Assembly: GCA_900316795.1 (NCBI GenBank)
Contig: ONEF01000006.1
Location: 1-64,000 of the forward strand
DNA from: an uncultured Bacteroidales bacterium
GTDB lineage: Bacteria; Bacteroidota; Bacteroidia; Bacteroidales; UBA932
Length of the DNA stretch: 64,000 bases
Reading direction: 5' to 3'
The position numbers were made by a program, and so were the translations under genes. Within the stretch, counting starts at the first letter, position 1. Every line of letters starts with the position of its first letter. The notes beneath the pieces were generated by a model. The model had not been told where the DNA came from, ran no database searches, and saw nothing but the letters and a program-made list of their open reading frames with translations. Positions 18,086-28,375 of this stretch are shown one piece after another.

Positions 18086-18811
18086 ATGAAGATTTTTAAG
18101 ACAATTGCAGTTTGCGCTTTGAGCGCTATGCTCCTCGCTTCCTGCACAACTACCACTGTAAAGACGGTGCCTGGTATTCCTAAGAGCACTGTAGATTCAG
18201 CCAGCGTAGCTGTCGGTGTAGCTTTTGCCAATATGATCAAGAGTTCTCAGATGGAAAACCTTAACATCGAGAAGATCAAACAGACCATCGTTTCTGTTCT
18301 CAAGGGAGACACTGTCATCTTCAACGAGCAGACAGCTCCTATGTACATCCAGGGCTACATCATGAAGATGAACCAGGCGATGGGTGAAATCAAGCGTGCC
18401 GAGGAGGATGAGTTCCTCGCCAAAAACAAGACAAACGAAGGCGTTCAGGAAAGCGAGAGCCGTCTCCAGTACAAGATAGAGGTTCCGGGCAATGATGTAA
18501 AGCCTACTCTTCAGGACACTGTTGAGGTTAACTACAAGGGTTCCTTGCTCAACGGTAAGGTATTTGATTCATCTTACGACAGAGGCGAGACCGTCAAGTT
18601 CCCTGTTAACGGCGTTATTCCTGGATGGCAGGAAGGCGTTCAGCTGATAGGCGAGGGCGGTAAGGTTAAACTCTGGATACCTTTCGACCTTGCATACGGT
18701 TCACAGGATATGGGTCCGGATCTCCCTGCTTTCTCTACCCTTATGTTTGACGTGGAGCTTGTAAAGGTTATGAAGTTCCAGCCTAAGGAAGAAAAGAAGG
18801 CCGGCAAATAA
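18086..18811 (+). CDS. FKBP-type peptidyl-prolyl isomerase lipoprotein
   Basis: A 241-residue Mip/FkpA-like proline isomerase. The signal peptide ends in a lipobox, LLAS-C20, so the protein is a lipoprotein in the periplasm or outer membrane. Residues 40-130 resemble the FKBP_N dimerisation helices. The catalytic FKBP domain starts near 145 (DTVEVNYKGSLLNGKVFDSSY) and includes VIPGWQEGVQLIGEGGK and PFDLAYGSQ. It is probably a folding factor for exported proteins. A terminator follows. Confidence 0.92.
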   Translation: MKIFKTIAVCALSAMLLASCTTTTVKTVPGIPKSTVDSASVAVGVAFANMIKSSQMENLNIEKIKQTIVSVLKGDTVIFNEQTAPMYIQGYIMKMNQAMGEIKRAEEDEFLAKNKTNEGVQESESRLQYKIEVPGNDVKPTLQDTVEVNYKGSLLNGKVFDSSYDRGETVKFPVNGVIPGWQEGVQLIGEGGKVKLWIPFDLAYGSQDMGPDLPAFSTLMFDVELVKVMKFQPKEEKKAGK

Positions 18812-18835
18812 CAACTCCGGTTGTCTTATAGACCT

Positions 18836-18872
18836 GAGGGGATGCCTGAATATGCAGGTGTCCCCTTTCTTT
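18836..18872 (+). terminator. Terminator after FKBP gene
   Basis: An imperfect GC hairpin (GAGGGGATGCCTG, short loop, CAGGTGTCCCC) runs into TTTCTTT, 25 bases after the FKBP stop codon. Confidence 0.65.
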
Positions 18873-18911
18873 ATCTTCTGTTTGGAGATTTTTTCGTAAA
18901 TTCGCCCGTCT

Positions 18912-21203
18912 ATGCGCAACAGGAGAAGAAATATCATAGTGCTGCTCGTACTGCTGGCTTTGCTGCTGGGAGTTGCGGTGGTACTGTTCCGTCCGTACGG
19001 GGGCAAAGACGGGTTTGACGAGGTGGAAGAAAAGGAAAAGAGAGAACTGTCCGCCCAGACTGAATCGGCATACAAGGCTGTTCCTAGTGACGCCGTGTTG
19101 ATTTTCGACTTTGAGGAGCAAAATCATTTCATGCCGCTTCTGGCTGACACGTCCACATTTGCTTATGGCCTGATAGATCCGGCTTCTCCACTTGTGAAAT
19201 TGCAGATGCGTCTGGAAAGGTTAGGGGCCGGGAGTTGCCACAGCGTTTTTTCACTCCATTATTCCGCGATAAATGAAGTGTCTTTGCTCCAGATACTTGA
19301 CCTTGGAATGAGCCAGGACAGAGGTCTCGTTTCATCCCATCTGGATTCCATTGCTGTATCCAGGAGGGCCTTCAATAATTCCTTCATCCTGAAGATGCCT
19401 GACGGTCTGAATGTTGCACTGGCCGGGGACTTCCTTCTGGCAAGTTCTTCCTCAATCTGTCTGGAAAGTTCATTGCGCCATCTGGCTGGCGGAACTTCCA
19501 TACTGGACAATCAGGACTTTTATCCTGTCCTTCAGTCAACCGGTGGAGGAGAGTGTTTATACATCAACCATAAGCAGATCGGAAAACTGTTTTCAGGCAG
19601 CGTCACTTACTCCTTCCTCAAATATTCCGATTTTGTTATGAGGATGGCTTCATGGAGCGCGCTGGACATAAATCCAAGACAGAAAAACTTCATATCGTTT
19701 GAAGGAGTCCTTGAACATAATTCTGATTTCATAAACTTTTCCGCCGTCCTTTCCGGTGTCAAAAGCAACATTTCCCATGCCCAGGAGGTCCTTCCTGCAA
19801 GCACCATCTTTGCCGTAAGCCTCAATGTGCCTGGGCTGAAGAATTATCAGAAAGATTATCAGAAGTATCTGGATGCCAACAAGAAACTATCTTCACGTAT
19901 GGCAGAGATGGACAGGATCTCTCTTCCGGATTCTCCGACTCCGGCTGAGTGGATTTCCGATGAAGGCTTCACTGAATTTGTTTCGGCTTTCTGCCTGGTG
20001 GGCAACAAGTATGAATGGCTGACCTTCCTTTACAAGAATTCCACATCCTTCTTCGGCAAGCTGACAGGAATAAAAGGAAAAGGCGAGAGGAAGGAACCTG
20101 CTCCTTTCTTCTACAAAGGGTATCTGGCAAGCGTTCTTGGAGAGGTGTTCTCCCACAATCCTGAGGAGTATTTCTGCAAGGTTGGAGACTGGACCATCAT
20201 CGGTTCGGCAGCGGCGGTCGGTGAGTTCTTCAAGGGGAAGGCCAATGCCGTAAAACTGGATAATTATCTGAGTCATACGCCAGTATCGTCTTTCTTCACT
20301 GAAAAGGGCGTGGCTAAGGTGGTGGTGAACATCAAAGAGGGCTCAGACACTTTGTTTACCGTACTGAACAAGTACTACAGAAAACGGTTCGTCTCATCGC
20401 TGAAGAAAAAGAATTTTGAATACGCTACGGTCAATATATCTTCCGATGCGGGCGCTGCCACAATGTCCATGAACTTTTACGCGGCTCTTATGCCATCTCC
20501 ACCGCAGATGTTTGATTCTGAGGATGAGGAGACGATATTTATAGACAGCACATTCAAGACATTCTGGGGGCCTTTCCCTCTGGTGGACGGGAATTCGGAT
20601 ACCACCTGGTTCGAGCAGAGCAAGAAGTACCTTTCCATATCATATATGGACAAAAACAAGAAGGGTGTCTGGGGAATACCGATGAAAGACACCATAAAGA
20701 GTTGCGCCTGCCTGGTTACCCTGGGGGACAAGCCTCATATTGCTTTCATTCTCGGCGACAAGCTGTATATGATGAGCCGCAAGGGGGCGCATTATACTGG
20801 CTATCCTAAGCAGCTGGATGTTGGTGTGGCTCTTGGACCTCAGCTTATAAGGGAGGACGGGGAGCAGCATCTGTTGATACTTACTGACGAGAACATAATA
20901 ACCAAGAGAACCCTTGGCGGGGAACTCTGCTCCAACTGGAAAGACATTCACGCGCCTGAGTTTACAAGGGAGTTGCCGGAGGAGGTGCGCTTGTTCGGGA
21001 AGCGTTATTACATATTGAGGACAGTGTCTAAGCTTAGAATCTATACTCCTGAAGGAGAGGAGCTTACTGCCAACAATACTAAACGTCCTATCTCCAGGGA
21101 AAGTACGGTAACGGAAGATAAGGAGGGATATGTCAAGGTTATGGGGCTGGACGGCAAGGAATTCCTCTTTAACTTGAAGACCGGACGGATTAAGAAACTT
21201 TAG
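18912..21203 (+). CDS. Conserved hypothetical membrane-anchored protein
   Basis: A 763-residue protein with one N-terminal membrane anchor (about 7-28, after MRNRRRN) and a large, presumably periplasmic, remainder. The family is not recognised with confidence. The sequence has a DAVLIFDFEE segment after the anchor, repeated beta-rich blocks, and a C-terminal part (about 590-763) with short GDKPHIAFILGDKLYMM-type repeats that resemble beta-propeller strands. Its stop is three bases before the ABC transporter gene at 21207, suggesting co-transcription and perhaps a shared role in envelope biogenesis. No catalytic motif was found. Confidence 0.7.
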   Translation: MRNRRRNIIVLLVLLALLLGVAVVLFRPYGGKDGFDEVEEKEKRELSAQTESAYKAVPSDAVLIFDFEEQNHFMPLLADTSTFAYGLIDPASPLVKLQMRLERLGAGSCHSVFSLHYSAINEVSLLQILDLGMSQDRGLVSSHLDSIAVSRRAFNNSFILKMPDGLNVALAGDFLLASSSSICLESSLRHLAGGTSILDNQDFYPVLQSTGGGECLYINHKQIGKLFSGSVTYSFLKYSDFVMRMASWSALDINPRQKNFISFEGVLEHNSDFINFSAVLSGVKSNISHAQEVLPASTIFAVSLNVPGLKNYQKDYQKYLDANKKLSSRMAEMDRISLPDSPTPAEWISDEGFTEFVSAFCLVGNKYEWLTFLYKNSTSFFGKLTGIKGKGERKEPAPFFYKGYLASVLGEVFSHNPEEYFCKVGDWTIIGSAAAVGEFFKGKANAVKLDNYLSHTPVSSFFTEKGVAKVVVNIKEGSDTLFTVLNKYYRKRFVSSLKKKNFEYATVNISSDAGAATMSMNFYAALMPSPPQMFDSEDEETIFIDSTFKTFWGPFPLVDGNSDTTWFEQSKKYLSISYMDKNKKGVWGIPMKDTIKSCACLVTLGDKPHIAFILGDKLYMMSRKGAHYTGYPKQLDVGVALGPQLIREDGEQHLLILTDENIITKRTLGGELCSNWKDIHAPEFTRELPEEVRLFGKRYYILRTVSKLRIYTPEGEELTANNTKRPISRESTVTEDKEGYVKVMGLDGKEFLFNLKTGRIKKL

Positions 21204-21206
21204 GTA

Positions 21207-23060
21207 ATGAAGAATTTTTTAAGACTGCTCAACTATGCAAGGCCGTGGAGGAGATTCTGGCCTGGATACATAATACTGGCTGTTCTGTCTGTGATATTCG
21301 GAATAGTGAACTATTCTCTGATATCTCCGGTGCTGAGGCTTCTTTTCGAGTCTCCGACCAATGAGCAGGTTTCTGCGGAAATATCGGCCTTGGCAGACAA
21401 AACCAGGGAGTTTTCCATGAGCATGGACTGGTTCGAAGATACTTTCCAGTATTACATGGACAAGATTTTCCTTGCCAACGGACCGCTCAAGGCTCTTCTC
21501 TTTGTATGCGCGCTTCTTGTCGGGGCAAGTCTGCTTTCCAACATCACGAGGTACCTCTCGCAGACCATCCTCGTCAGGATGAGAACTCATATCATGAAGA
21601 AGCTCCGCACGGATCTTTTCCGGAAAGTCTCGACTATGGATGTGGGTTTCTATCATACCCAGCAGAAAGGCGATATAATCTCAAGGATATCCAACGACGT
21701 TACCGAGGTCCAGAACGGAGTAGCCGACAGCTTCCACATGATTTTCAGGGAGCCTCTGCTTATCATAGGCTTTATTTCCTACTGCTTCTACCTGTCTCCG
21801 AAACTGACGCTGGTGACTTTGGTCACCATTCCGCTTTCAGGTCTGGCAATCGGGGCCCTGTCCAAGAGACTCAGAAAAAAAGCAATTGAGACACAGAGTC
21901 TTATGGGACGTATCGTAAGTCATTTTGACGAGGCTATCTCCGGCATCAGGATTATCAAAGGTTTCAACGCCCAGAAATATGTCCAGGAGAATTTCGAACA
22001 GACAAACGAAGCCCACAAGAAGTCCAGCCGCAAGATGCTCTATCGCCAGCAGCTGGCTCATCCGACAAGCGAATTCCTGGGCATAACCATAGCTGCCGCA
22101 GTGCTTCTGTATGGCGGCTGGCTTCAGATAAACGGCTCGCTTGGCCTCAGCATGGGAACTTTCACCGTTTACATACTATGCTACTGGAGAGTACTGGAGC
22201 CTGCCAAGAACATAGCCAAGGCTTATGCCAGCATCCAAAGAGGATTGGTCAGCGGCGAAAGGCTGTTCGTGATCCTTGATGCAGAAAACCAGATAAAGGA
22301 AAAAGACGATGCCAAGACTCTCAAAGAGTTCAAAAGCGGCATAGAGTATCGCGGAGTAAATTTCTCCTACAATGAAGATGTGCCTGTGCTGAAAGATGTA
22401 AGCGTCTGCATTCCAAAGGGGAAGATGGTGGCTTTGGTAGGGCCGAGCGGTGCCGGTAAATCCACTTTTGCTGATCTTCTGCCAAGGTTCTATGACGTGA
22501 CCGGCGGAGGGATTTTCATAGACGGGGTGGATATAAGGGACTACACCCTGGACTCTCTTACGGCTCAGATGGGAATAGTGACCCAGGAGTCAATCCTTTT
22601 CAACGACACTGTTTACAACAACATAACCTTCGGCATGGAACACGTGTCTGAAAAACAGGTTGTCGAGGCAGCCAGGATTGCCAATGCCCTTGATTTTATC
22701 AAACAGCTGCCGCACGGCTTCCAGACCAATATCGGAGACCGTGGAGAGAATCTTTCCGGAGGCCAGAGACAGAGGATTGCAATTGCCAGGGCTGTATTGA
22801 AGAACCCTCCTATACTGATTTTGGACGAGGCGACCAGCGCTTTGGACACTGAAAGTGAACGCCTTGTCCAGGACGCTCTCTACAAGCTGATGCAGAACCG
22901 TACGAGCATAGTGATAGCGCACCGCCTTTCTACCATAAGATATGCAGACGACATAGTGGTCATGAAGGACGGGCGGATTGTTGAGGAAGGCAATCACGAC
23001 GCCCTTATGGAAAAGAACGGAATATATGCAGGCCTTTGCGCAATGCAGGTATTCTCCTGA
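21207..23060 (+). CDS. MsbA-like ABC exporter (fused permease and ATPase)
   Basis: A 617-residue half-transporter that forms a homodimer. Residues 1-340 carry the six-helix exporter membrane domain. The ATPase domain has Walker A GPSGAGKSTFADLL, signature LSGGQRQRIAIARA, Walker B ILILDEATSALD and the H-loop IVIAHRLST. The family includes lipid A flippase MsbA and multidrug exporters. There is an insertion in the first periplasmic loop (about 45-80). The substrate is probably a lipid, by inference from family and size. Confidence 0.9.
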   Translation: MKNFLRLLNYARPWRRFWPGYIILAVLSVIFGIVNYSLISPVLRLLFESPTNEQVSAEISALADKTREFSMSMDWFEDTFQYYMDKIFLANGPLKALLFVCALLVGASLLSNITRYLSQTILVRMRTHIMKKLRTDLFRKVSTMDVGFYHTQQKGDIISRISNDVTEVQNGVADSFHMIFREPLLIIGFISYCFYLSPKLTLVTLVTIPLSGLAIGALSKRLRKKAIETQSLMGRIVSHFDEAISGIRIIKGFNAQKYVQENFEQTNEAHKKSSRKMLYRQQLAHPTSEFLGITIAAAVLLYGGWLQINGSLGLSMGTFTVYILCYWRVLEPAKNIAKAYASIQRGLVSGERLFVILDAENQIKEKDDAKTLKEFKSGIEYRGVNFSYNEDVPVLKDVSVCIPKGKMVALVGPSGAGKSTFADLLPRFYDVTGGGIFIDGVDIRDYTLDSLTAQMGIVTQESILFNDTVYNNITFGMEHVSEKQVVEAARIANALDFIKQLPHGFQTNIGDRGENLSGGQRQRIAIARAVLKNPPILILDEATSALDTESERLVQDALYKLMQNRTSIVIAHRLSTIRYADDIVVMKDGRIVEEGNHDALMEKNGIYAGLCAMQVFS

Positions 23061-23117
23061 AAACAGAAAACAATAAAAACCTATAACCTGAAAAGAACCT
23101 AAAACCTACAGTTAGTT

Positions 23118-24785
23118 ATGATGTATATTTCTGACTCACTTAACAAAATGATCGAAGAGAGTTTCAAGCACAACTGGAACAGACCCGCTCTCTCTGATTA
23201 CAAGGGTATAACGCTTTATTATCGCGATGTTGCCAGACGTATCGCCAAGATGCATATCATATTCAAGGGAGTTGGCATACAGAAGGGGGACAAGATAGCA
23301 ATATGCTCAAAGAACCAGGCAAACTGGGCTGTGGTTTTTCTGGCGTGCCTGACTTATGGAGCTGTTCCTGTACCTATCCTTCACGAGTTCAAGCCGAGCA
23401 ACATCCAGCACATTGTGAACCACTCTGACAGCAAGGTTCTGTTTGCCGGAAGCTCCATCCTGGAGGGAGTTGCCATTTCCCACATGGAGAAGCTGAATAC
23501 CGTGATATGCCTGGACGATTTTTCTCTTGTCCACACAAAAGACACGAATGTTTATCTGACGATGGAGCATCTGAACGAGCATTTCGGCAAGGCTTATCCA
23601 AAATCATTCGGTCCGGAGAGCGTGTCCTACGAGGCGGAGAGCAGCCCTGAAGAAATGGCAATGATAAACTATACAAGCGGAACCAGCGGTTTCTCCAAAG
23701 GAGTGATGATTCCTTACCGGGCGCTCAGGTCCAATGTTTTGTTTGCATACCAGGTTCTTCCTCAGATCAACGAGACATCCAATGTGGTTTCCATTCTGCC
23801 TTCAGCCCACATGTACGGAATGATGTTCGAGTTCCTTTTTGAAATGACTGTCGGGGCTCACGTCCATTTCCTTACCAGGGTTCCGTCACCAAGCGTCATC
23901 GTCAAAGCCTTTGAGGAGATAAAACCGAAGATCATTATTTCTGTACCTCTGGTCATTGAGAAGATTTACAAGAGCCGTCTCCAGCCTTTCCTCTCAACTC
24001 CGGGTGTAAGGTTCCTTCTCAGGCTCCCAATCGCTGACAAAAAGATAAAGACTCAGATAAACGACACTCTTACAAAGTCTTTCGGAGGTGAGTTTGAGGA
24101 AGTCATCATAGGCGGTGCCGCATTCAACAGAGAGGCGGACAATTTCTTCAACTCGATAGGTTTCAGATATACTGTAGGCTACGGTATGACAGAATGTGCT
24201 CCGATAATAACTTATGCAGACTGGAAGGAAAGAAGGGTAGGCTCCTGCGGATATGCGGCCCCGAGGATGGAAATAAGGATAGATTCTGAGAATCCTCAGA
24301 CGATTCCCGGAGAAATCCAGGTCAGGGGAGACAACACCATGCTTGGGTACTACAAGAACGAACTTGCAACCCGGGATGCCTTTACAAAAGACGGATGGAT
24401 GCGCACAGGAGACCTTGGAATCATTGACAAGGACGGCTACCTCTACATCAAAGGCAGGAGCAAGAGCATGATTCTCGGTCCTAGCGGACAGAACATTTAT
24501 CCTGAAGAAATAGAGAGCATAATCAACAACATGCCTTATGTGGTGGAGTCTCTGGTTATTGAAGATGAAGGCAAGATTGTGGCACTCATCTATCCTGATC
24601 TGGAAAATGCAGCTAAAGACGGGATACTTTCTTCTGAAATGCTGGAAGCCAAGATGAACGAAAACATCCGCATAGTCAATGAAGAAATGCCTAACTATTC
24701 CAAGATAGCCTCCGTGAGGATAATGCCGGAAGAGTTCGAGAAGACTCCGAAGAGAAGCATAAAGAGATACATTTACCAGAAATAG
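23118..24785 (+). CDS. AMP-dependent acyl-CoA synthetase/ligase
   Basis: Activates a carboxylic acid, most likely a long-chain fatty acid, to acyl-AMP and then acyl-CoA or acyl-ACP. It has 555 residues, with the P-loop YTSGTSGFSKGV, VGYGMTECAPI, the adenylate-binding TGDLGIIDKDGYLYI and the C-terminal hinge KGRSKSMILGPSGQNIYPEEIE. The catalytic lysine is in TPKRSIKRYI. The start is one of two consecutive ATGs at 23118 and 23121. It stands 57 bases after the ABC exporter. Confidence 0.9.
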   Translation: MMYISDSLNKMIEESFKHNWNRPALSDYKGITLYYRDVARRIAKMHIIFKGVGIQKGDKIAICSKNQANWAVVFLACLTYGAVPVPILHEFKPSNIQHIVNHSDSKVLFAGSSILEGVAISHMEKLNTVICLDDFSLVHTKDTNVYLTMEHLNEHFGKAYPKSFGPESVSYEAESSPEEMAMINYTSGTSGFSKGVMIPYRALRSNVLFAYQVLPQINETSNVVSILPSAHMYGMMFEFLFEMTVGAHVHFLTRVPSPSVIVKAFEEIKPKIIISVPLVIEKIYKSRLQPFLSTPGVRFLLRLPIADKKIKTQINDTLTKSFGGEFEEVIIGGAAFNREADNFFNSIGFRYTVGYGMTECAPIITYADWKERRVGSCGYAAPRMEIRIDSENPQTIPGEIQVRGDNTMLGYYKNELATRDAFTKDGWMRTGDLGIIDKDGYLYIKGRSKSMILGPSGQNIYPEEIESIINNMPYVVESLVIEDEGKIVALIYPDLENAAKDGILSSEMLEAKMNENIRIVNEEMPNYSKIASVRIMPEEFEKTPKRSIKRYIYQK

Positions 24786-24819
24786 TTGCGGAATCCGCCG
24801 CTGAATTTCGAATACAGAT

Positions 24820-25278
24820 ATGGACAAACAGTTGCAATTTGACTTGAGTTACCTGCAGATGGCAGGAATTTGGGCAAAGAATTCATATAGCAAGCGCCTT
24901 CAGGTCGGGGCTCTGCTGGTAAAGGACAGGATGATAATTTCGGACGGGTACAACGGGACACCGTCTGGATTCGAGAACGTCTGTGAGGATGAAAACGGGG
25001 TGACCAAACCTTATGTCCTCCATGCAGAGGCCAATGCCATAACCAAAGTGGCCAAGTCCAACAATTCTTCAGAAGGCGCCACCCTTTATATTACCGCCTC
25101 ACCTTGTATGGAATGTGCCAAGCTCATAATCCAAAGCGGGATAAGAAGAGTGGTTTATCGCGATGCTTACAGACTTGATGACGGCATCAAACTTTTGAAA
25201 AGGGCGGGGATAATCGTTGAACAGATAGATTCTGATACCATAAACACTTTGGCTCAAGAAAGGGACAAGGAACAGTAA
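24820..25278 (+). CDS. dCMP deaminase family protein
   Basis: Zinc-dependent deaminase converting dCMP to dUMP for thymidylate synthesis. It has 152 residues, with zinc ligands in VLHAEANAI (HAE) and SPCMECAKL (PCxxC), and the substrate loop DGYNGTPSGFENVCE typical of ComEB/dCMP deaminases. It begins a run of tightly spaced genes; the protease gene follows after 11 bases. Confidence 0.93.
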   Translation: MDKQLQFDLSYLQMAGIWAKNSYSKRLQVGALLVKDRMIISDGYNGTPSGFENVCEDENGVTKPYVLHAEANAITKVAKSNNSSEGATLYITASPCMECAKLIIQSGIRRVVYRDAYRLDDGIKLLKRAGIIVEQIDSDTINTLAQERDKEQ

Positions 25279-25289
25279 AGAAGAAGAAA

Positions 25290-26900
25290 ATGCCGCAGAA
25301 ACTTAAAGAACTTCTAGACAACAAATGGTTTTGGGGCTTTCTGCTCCTTCTGTTCCTGGCAGTTACGGCCGGACGGGTAACTCGTTGTGCAAAAGCGTCC
25401 ACCAATGTTCCTTCCACCCCGGGAAAGGGCAAGTGGGGAAAACTTCTTCTGGTTCTGGACCAGGTTGAGAAGAATTATGTGGATACCATAAATTACGCTG
25501 ATATTGTGGAGAAAGCGATTCCGGCTGTTTTGCAGAGCCTGGATCCTCATTCTGTATATCTTCCGCCGGTTGACCTTGAGAAGGCTGAAGAGTCTCTGGT
25601 CGGAAATTTCAGCGGAATCGGCATCGAGTTCAATGTGCCTAACGATACTGCAGTAGTAATCAATGTGATACCCGGAGGGCCGAGTGAGCGGGCAGGGCTG
25701 CTGAGTGGAGACCGTATCGTCAAGGTGGATTCCAGAAATGTAGCCGGGGTGAAATTCTCCCAGGACTCCCTCATGAAGCTTCTTAGGGGGCCGAAGGACA
25801 GCAAAGTGTGCGTCAGCGTGAAAAGAAGCGGGGAGAAAGACCTTCTGGATTTTGACATAACTCGCGGAATGATTCCTGTACACAGCCTGGATGCAGCCAT
25901 TATGCTGACTCCTGACATAGGCTATATCAAAATTTCTACATTTTCCGTAAGTACATACAGGGAGTTTATGGTTGCGGCAATGAAGCTCAGAGGAGAAGGG
26001 ATGAAGACCCTGTTGCTTGACCTGAGGGACAATCCGGGAGGATTCATGGATCAGGCTTACAGGCTTGCCAACGAGTTCCTGGAAAAGGGGCAGATGGTGG
26101 TTTATATGGAAGGCCGCAAGAGACCTCGTGAAGAATTCGTCTCTGACGGGAGAGGAATGTTCAAGGACCTCAAGCTATATGTTGCCATAGACGAGAATTC
26201 CGCATCATCCAGCGAGATAGTTGCCGGTGCAATCCAGGACAATGACCGAGGTGTGATAATAGGCAGACGTTCATTTGGAAAAGGTCTGGTACAGGAACCG
26301 GCATATTTTTCAGACAGCAGCGGCATACGCCTTACGGTAGCCAGATTCTACACTCCGTCAGGACGCTGTATCCAGAAACCTTATACATCAGACTACAATT
26401 ACGATATTCTGGAAAGGTATCAGAGAGGTGAAATGCAGAGTGCAGACAGCATAAGAGTGAACGATTCTCTCAAATACACTACAACCCACGGCCATACTGT
26501 GTATGGAGGTGGAGGCATTATCCCTGACGTCTTTGTGCCTATAGATACTGCCGGGGTTACGGATTTTCTGATAAAAGTAAACAGGAAGAGTCTCCAGATG
26601 AAGTTCAGTTCCATCTTTGCAGACAAACATCGCTCTGAACTTCAGAACATAACGACACTGGAAGGTTTGGAAGAACTCTTCGGGCGGGAGAACATAGGAA
26701 TGCAGTTCCTTCTCTTTGCGGCATCCGAGGGGGTACGCCCTGCAGCAGGCGAGTGGGAAAAGAGCGGAGGTATTCTCATCCTTCAGCTCAAGGGACTTGC
26801 AGGCCGCTACTCATCGATGAAGGAGGATGCATTCTATCCTTATATCCTCCAGACTGATAACCTTGCAGACAAGGTAAAGCAGCTTGAATCAGACAAATGA
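25290..26900 (+). CDS. C-terminal processing protease (S41 family)
   Basis: A 536-residue serine protease of the CtpA/tail-specific family, exported through an N-terminal signal/anchor (about 12-30). It has an N-terminal helical region, a PDZ domain (about 90-185; GIGIEFNVPNDTAVVINVIPGG), and the S41 catalytic core with serine in ENSASSSEIVAGA and lysine in RRSFGKGLVQ. A C-terminal extension follows. It cleaves proteins at their C-termini in the periplasm; its targets are unknown. Confidence 0.92.
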   Translation: MPQKLKELLDNKWFWGFLLLLFLAVTAGRVTRCAKASTNVPSTPGKGKWGKLLLVLDQVEKNYVDTINYADIVEKAIPAVLQSLDPHSVYLPPVDLEKAEESLVGNFSGIGIEFNVPNDTAVVINVIPGGPSERAGLLSGDRIVKVDSRNVAGVKFSQDSLMKLLRGPKDSKVCVSVKRSGEKDLLDFDITRGMIPVHSLDAAIMLTPDIGYIKISTFSVSTYREFMVAAMKLRGEGMKTLLLDLRDNPGGFMDQAYRLANEFLEKGQMVVYMEGRKRPREEFVSDGRGMFKDLKLYVAIDENSASSSEIVAGAIQDNDRGVIIGRRSFGKGLVQEPAYFSDSSGIRLTVARFYTPSGRCIQKPYTSDYNYDILERYQRGEMQSADSIRVNDSLKYTTTHGHTVYGGGGIIPDVFVPIDTAGVTDFLIKVNRKSLQMKFSSIFADKHRSELQNITTLEGLEELFGRENIGMQFLLFAASEGVRPAAGEWEKSGGILILQLKGLAGRYSSMKEDAFYPYILQTDNLADKVKQLESDK

Positions 26901-26935
26901 GCGGTTACTTACTGACTAAGAAACATTAAAGCAAT

Positions 26936-27373
26936 ATGAGCAAAACAATAGGAATGGCATCTGACCATGCTGGATTTCAGATGAAAGAATACCTGAAAAG
27001 CCTTTTGACTGACAAGGGCTATCAGATCAAGGACTTTGGAGCTTACTCTTCAGAAAGTACGGACTATCCTGACACGGCGCACCCTTTGGCTGAGGCTGTA
27101 GAGAGGGGAGAAGTGGATTTCGGTATAGCCATGTGCGGAAGCGGAAACGGAATCAGCATGACTTTGAACAAGCACCAGGGCATCAGGGCAGCTCTGTGCT
27201 GGAATCCTGAACTTGGGGCTTTGGCAAAGAAGCACAACAATGCCAACGTACTGACCCTTCCGGCCCGCTTCATCACTGAGGAAATGGCAAGAGATATAGT
27301 GAAGGCATATATGGAGGCCGAATTCGAGGGTGGAAGGCATCAAAGGAGAATAGACAAGATTCCGGTTGTGTAA
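26936..27373 (+). CDS. rpiB: Ribose-5-phosphate isomerase B
   Basis: Interconverts ribose-5-phosphate and ribulose-5-phosphate. It has 145 residues, the usual RpiB size, with ASDHAGFQMKEYL at the start and the active-site MCGSGNGISMTLNKHQGIRAA block. It overlaps the run of closely spaced genes and is followed after 7 bases by truB. Confidence 0.93.
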   Translation: MSKTIGMASDHAGFQMKEYLKSLLTDKGYQIKDFGAYSSESTDYPDTAHPLAEAVERGEVDFGIAMCGSGNGISMTLNKHQGIRAALCWNPELGALAKKHNNANVLTLPARFITEEMARDIVKAYMEAEFEGGRHQRRIDKIPVV

Positions 27374-27380
27374 AGTCTAT

Positions 27381-28313
27381 ATGACAGACATCACAAAAAT
27401 ACTCCATCCGGTCATTATAGACAGCCGGAACCCCTTGAGGCTTGAAAAGTCTATGGATGCTTATCCCGACGGGATAATCTTTCCTGTGGACAAACCCTAC
27501 AGATGGACAAGCTCGGACGTGGTCCGCAAAATAAAGTTCATCTTGAGGGAGCATTTCCAGACCAAGAACGTGAAGATAGGTCATGCCGGGACTCTTGACC
27601 CGCTGGCCACGGGCCTTCTTCTGGTGTGTCTGGGCAAAGCCTGCAAGATGTGCGAGGCTCTGCAGGCTGAAAAGAAAGAATACATCGCGGAGTTCACGCT
27701 TGGAGCTACAACACCGTCTTTTGACAGGGAGCATGCGATTGACGCTGTCTATCCCACCCGGGGAATAACATTGGAAAAGGTGCGGGCTGCAGCCGAAGGT
27801 TTCGTAGGCCAGACAGAACAGATGCCCCCGGCCTATTCCGCAAAATACGTGAAGGGCACCCGCAGCTATTACCTTGCCCGCAACGGTGAAAACTCTGACT
27901 TGAAGCCGGCTGCCATAAAGATTTATTCTTCGGAGCTTTTGTCTTTCAGGTCTTCCTCCGGGGAGGAAGTCGCTGAGGAAAACGGTCTCTTGTCAACCCT
28001 GGCCCGCCCTTCATACGGGGAAGATGCTTTCCACAATACATTCGTGGTGAAAAAAAGGATAGCAGCTGAGGAAGAGAATCCGGTCATACGCTATACGGAA
28101 GATTCTTTGCTAGAGCCGGACCAGATAAGGAGCCTTCCCTCTGCCGTTCTTAGAATAGAATGCAGCAAAGGCACCTACATACGTTCCATGGCAAGAGATT
28201 TTGGAGCAATTCTCTCAAGCGGTGCTTTCATGTCTGCTCTAAGACGCACGGCCTCTGGAGGTTTCAGGGTTGAAAACGCCTTGGACGTAAAAGGATATTT
28301 TGAGAGCCTGTAA
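27381..28313 (+). CDS. truB: tRNA pseudouridine-55 synthase
   Basis: Makes pseudouridine 55 in the T-loop of tRNA. It is 310 residues from the ATG at 27381; an upstream TTG in frame at 27366 is rejected because it overlaps rpiB. The catalytic aspartate is in KIGHAGTLDPLATGLL, followed by KEYIAEFTLGATTPSFD and KGTYIRSMARDFG. The segment between about residues 175 and 245 is longer than in typical TruB and rich in charged residues, an insertion in the central part of the fold. Confidence 0.92.
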   Translation: MTDITKILHPVIIDSRNPLRLEKSMDAYPDGIIFPVDKPYRWTSSDVVRKIKFILREHFQTKNVKIGHAGTLDPLATGLLLVCLGKACKMCEALQAEKKEYIAEFTLGATTPSFDREHAIDAVYPTRGITLEKVRAAAEGFVGQTEQMPPAYSAKYVKGTRSYYLARNGENSDLKPAAIKIYSSELLSFRSSSGEEVAEENGLLSTLARPSYGEDAFHNTFVVKKRIAAEEENPVIRYTEDSLLEPDQIRSLPSAVLRIECSKGTYIRSMARDFGAILSSGAFMSALRRTASGGFRVENALDVKGYFESL

Positions 28314-28375
28314 CTTTTTCCTTTTTTCTTCGTATAATAGTTTGCTCATCGTGCATGGGCCAAAGATGTAATTAT

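Noticed and set aside
23994..24827. 277-codon minus-strand frame
   Set aside because: Antisense to the acyl-CoA ligase gene, with no family features.
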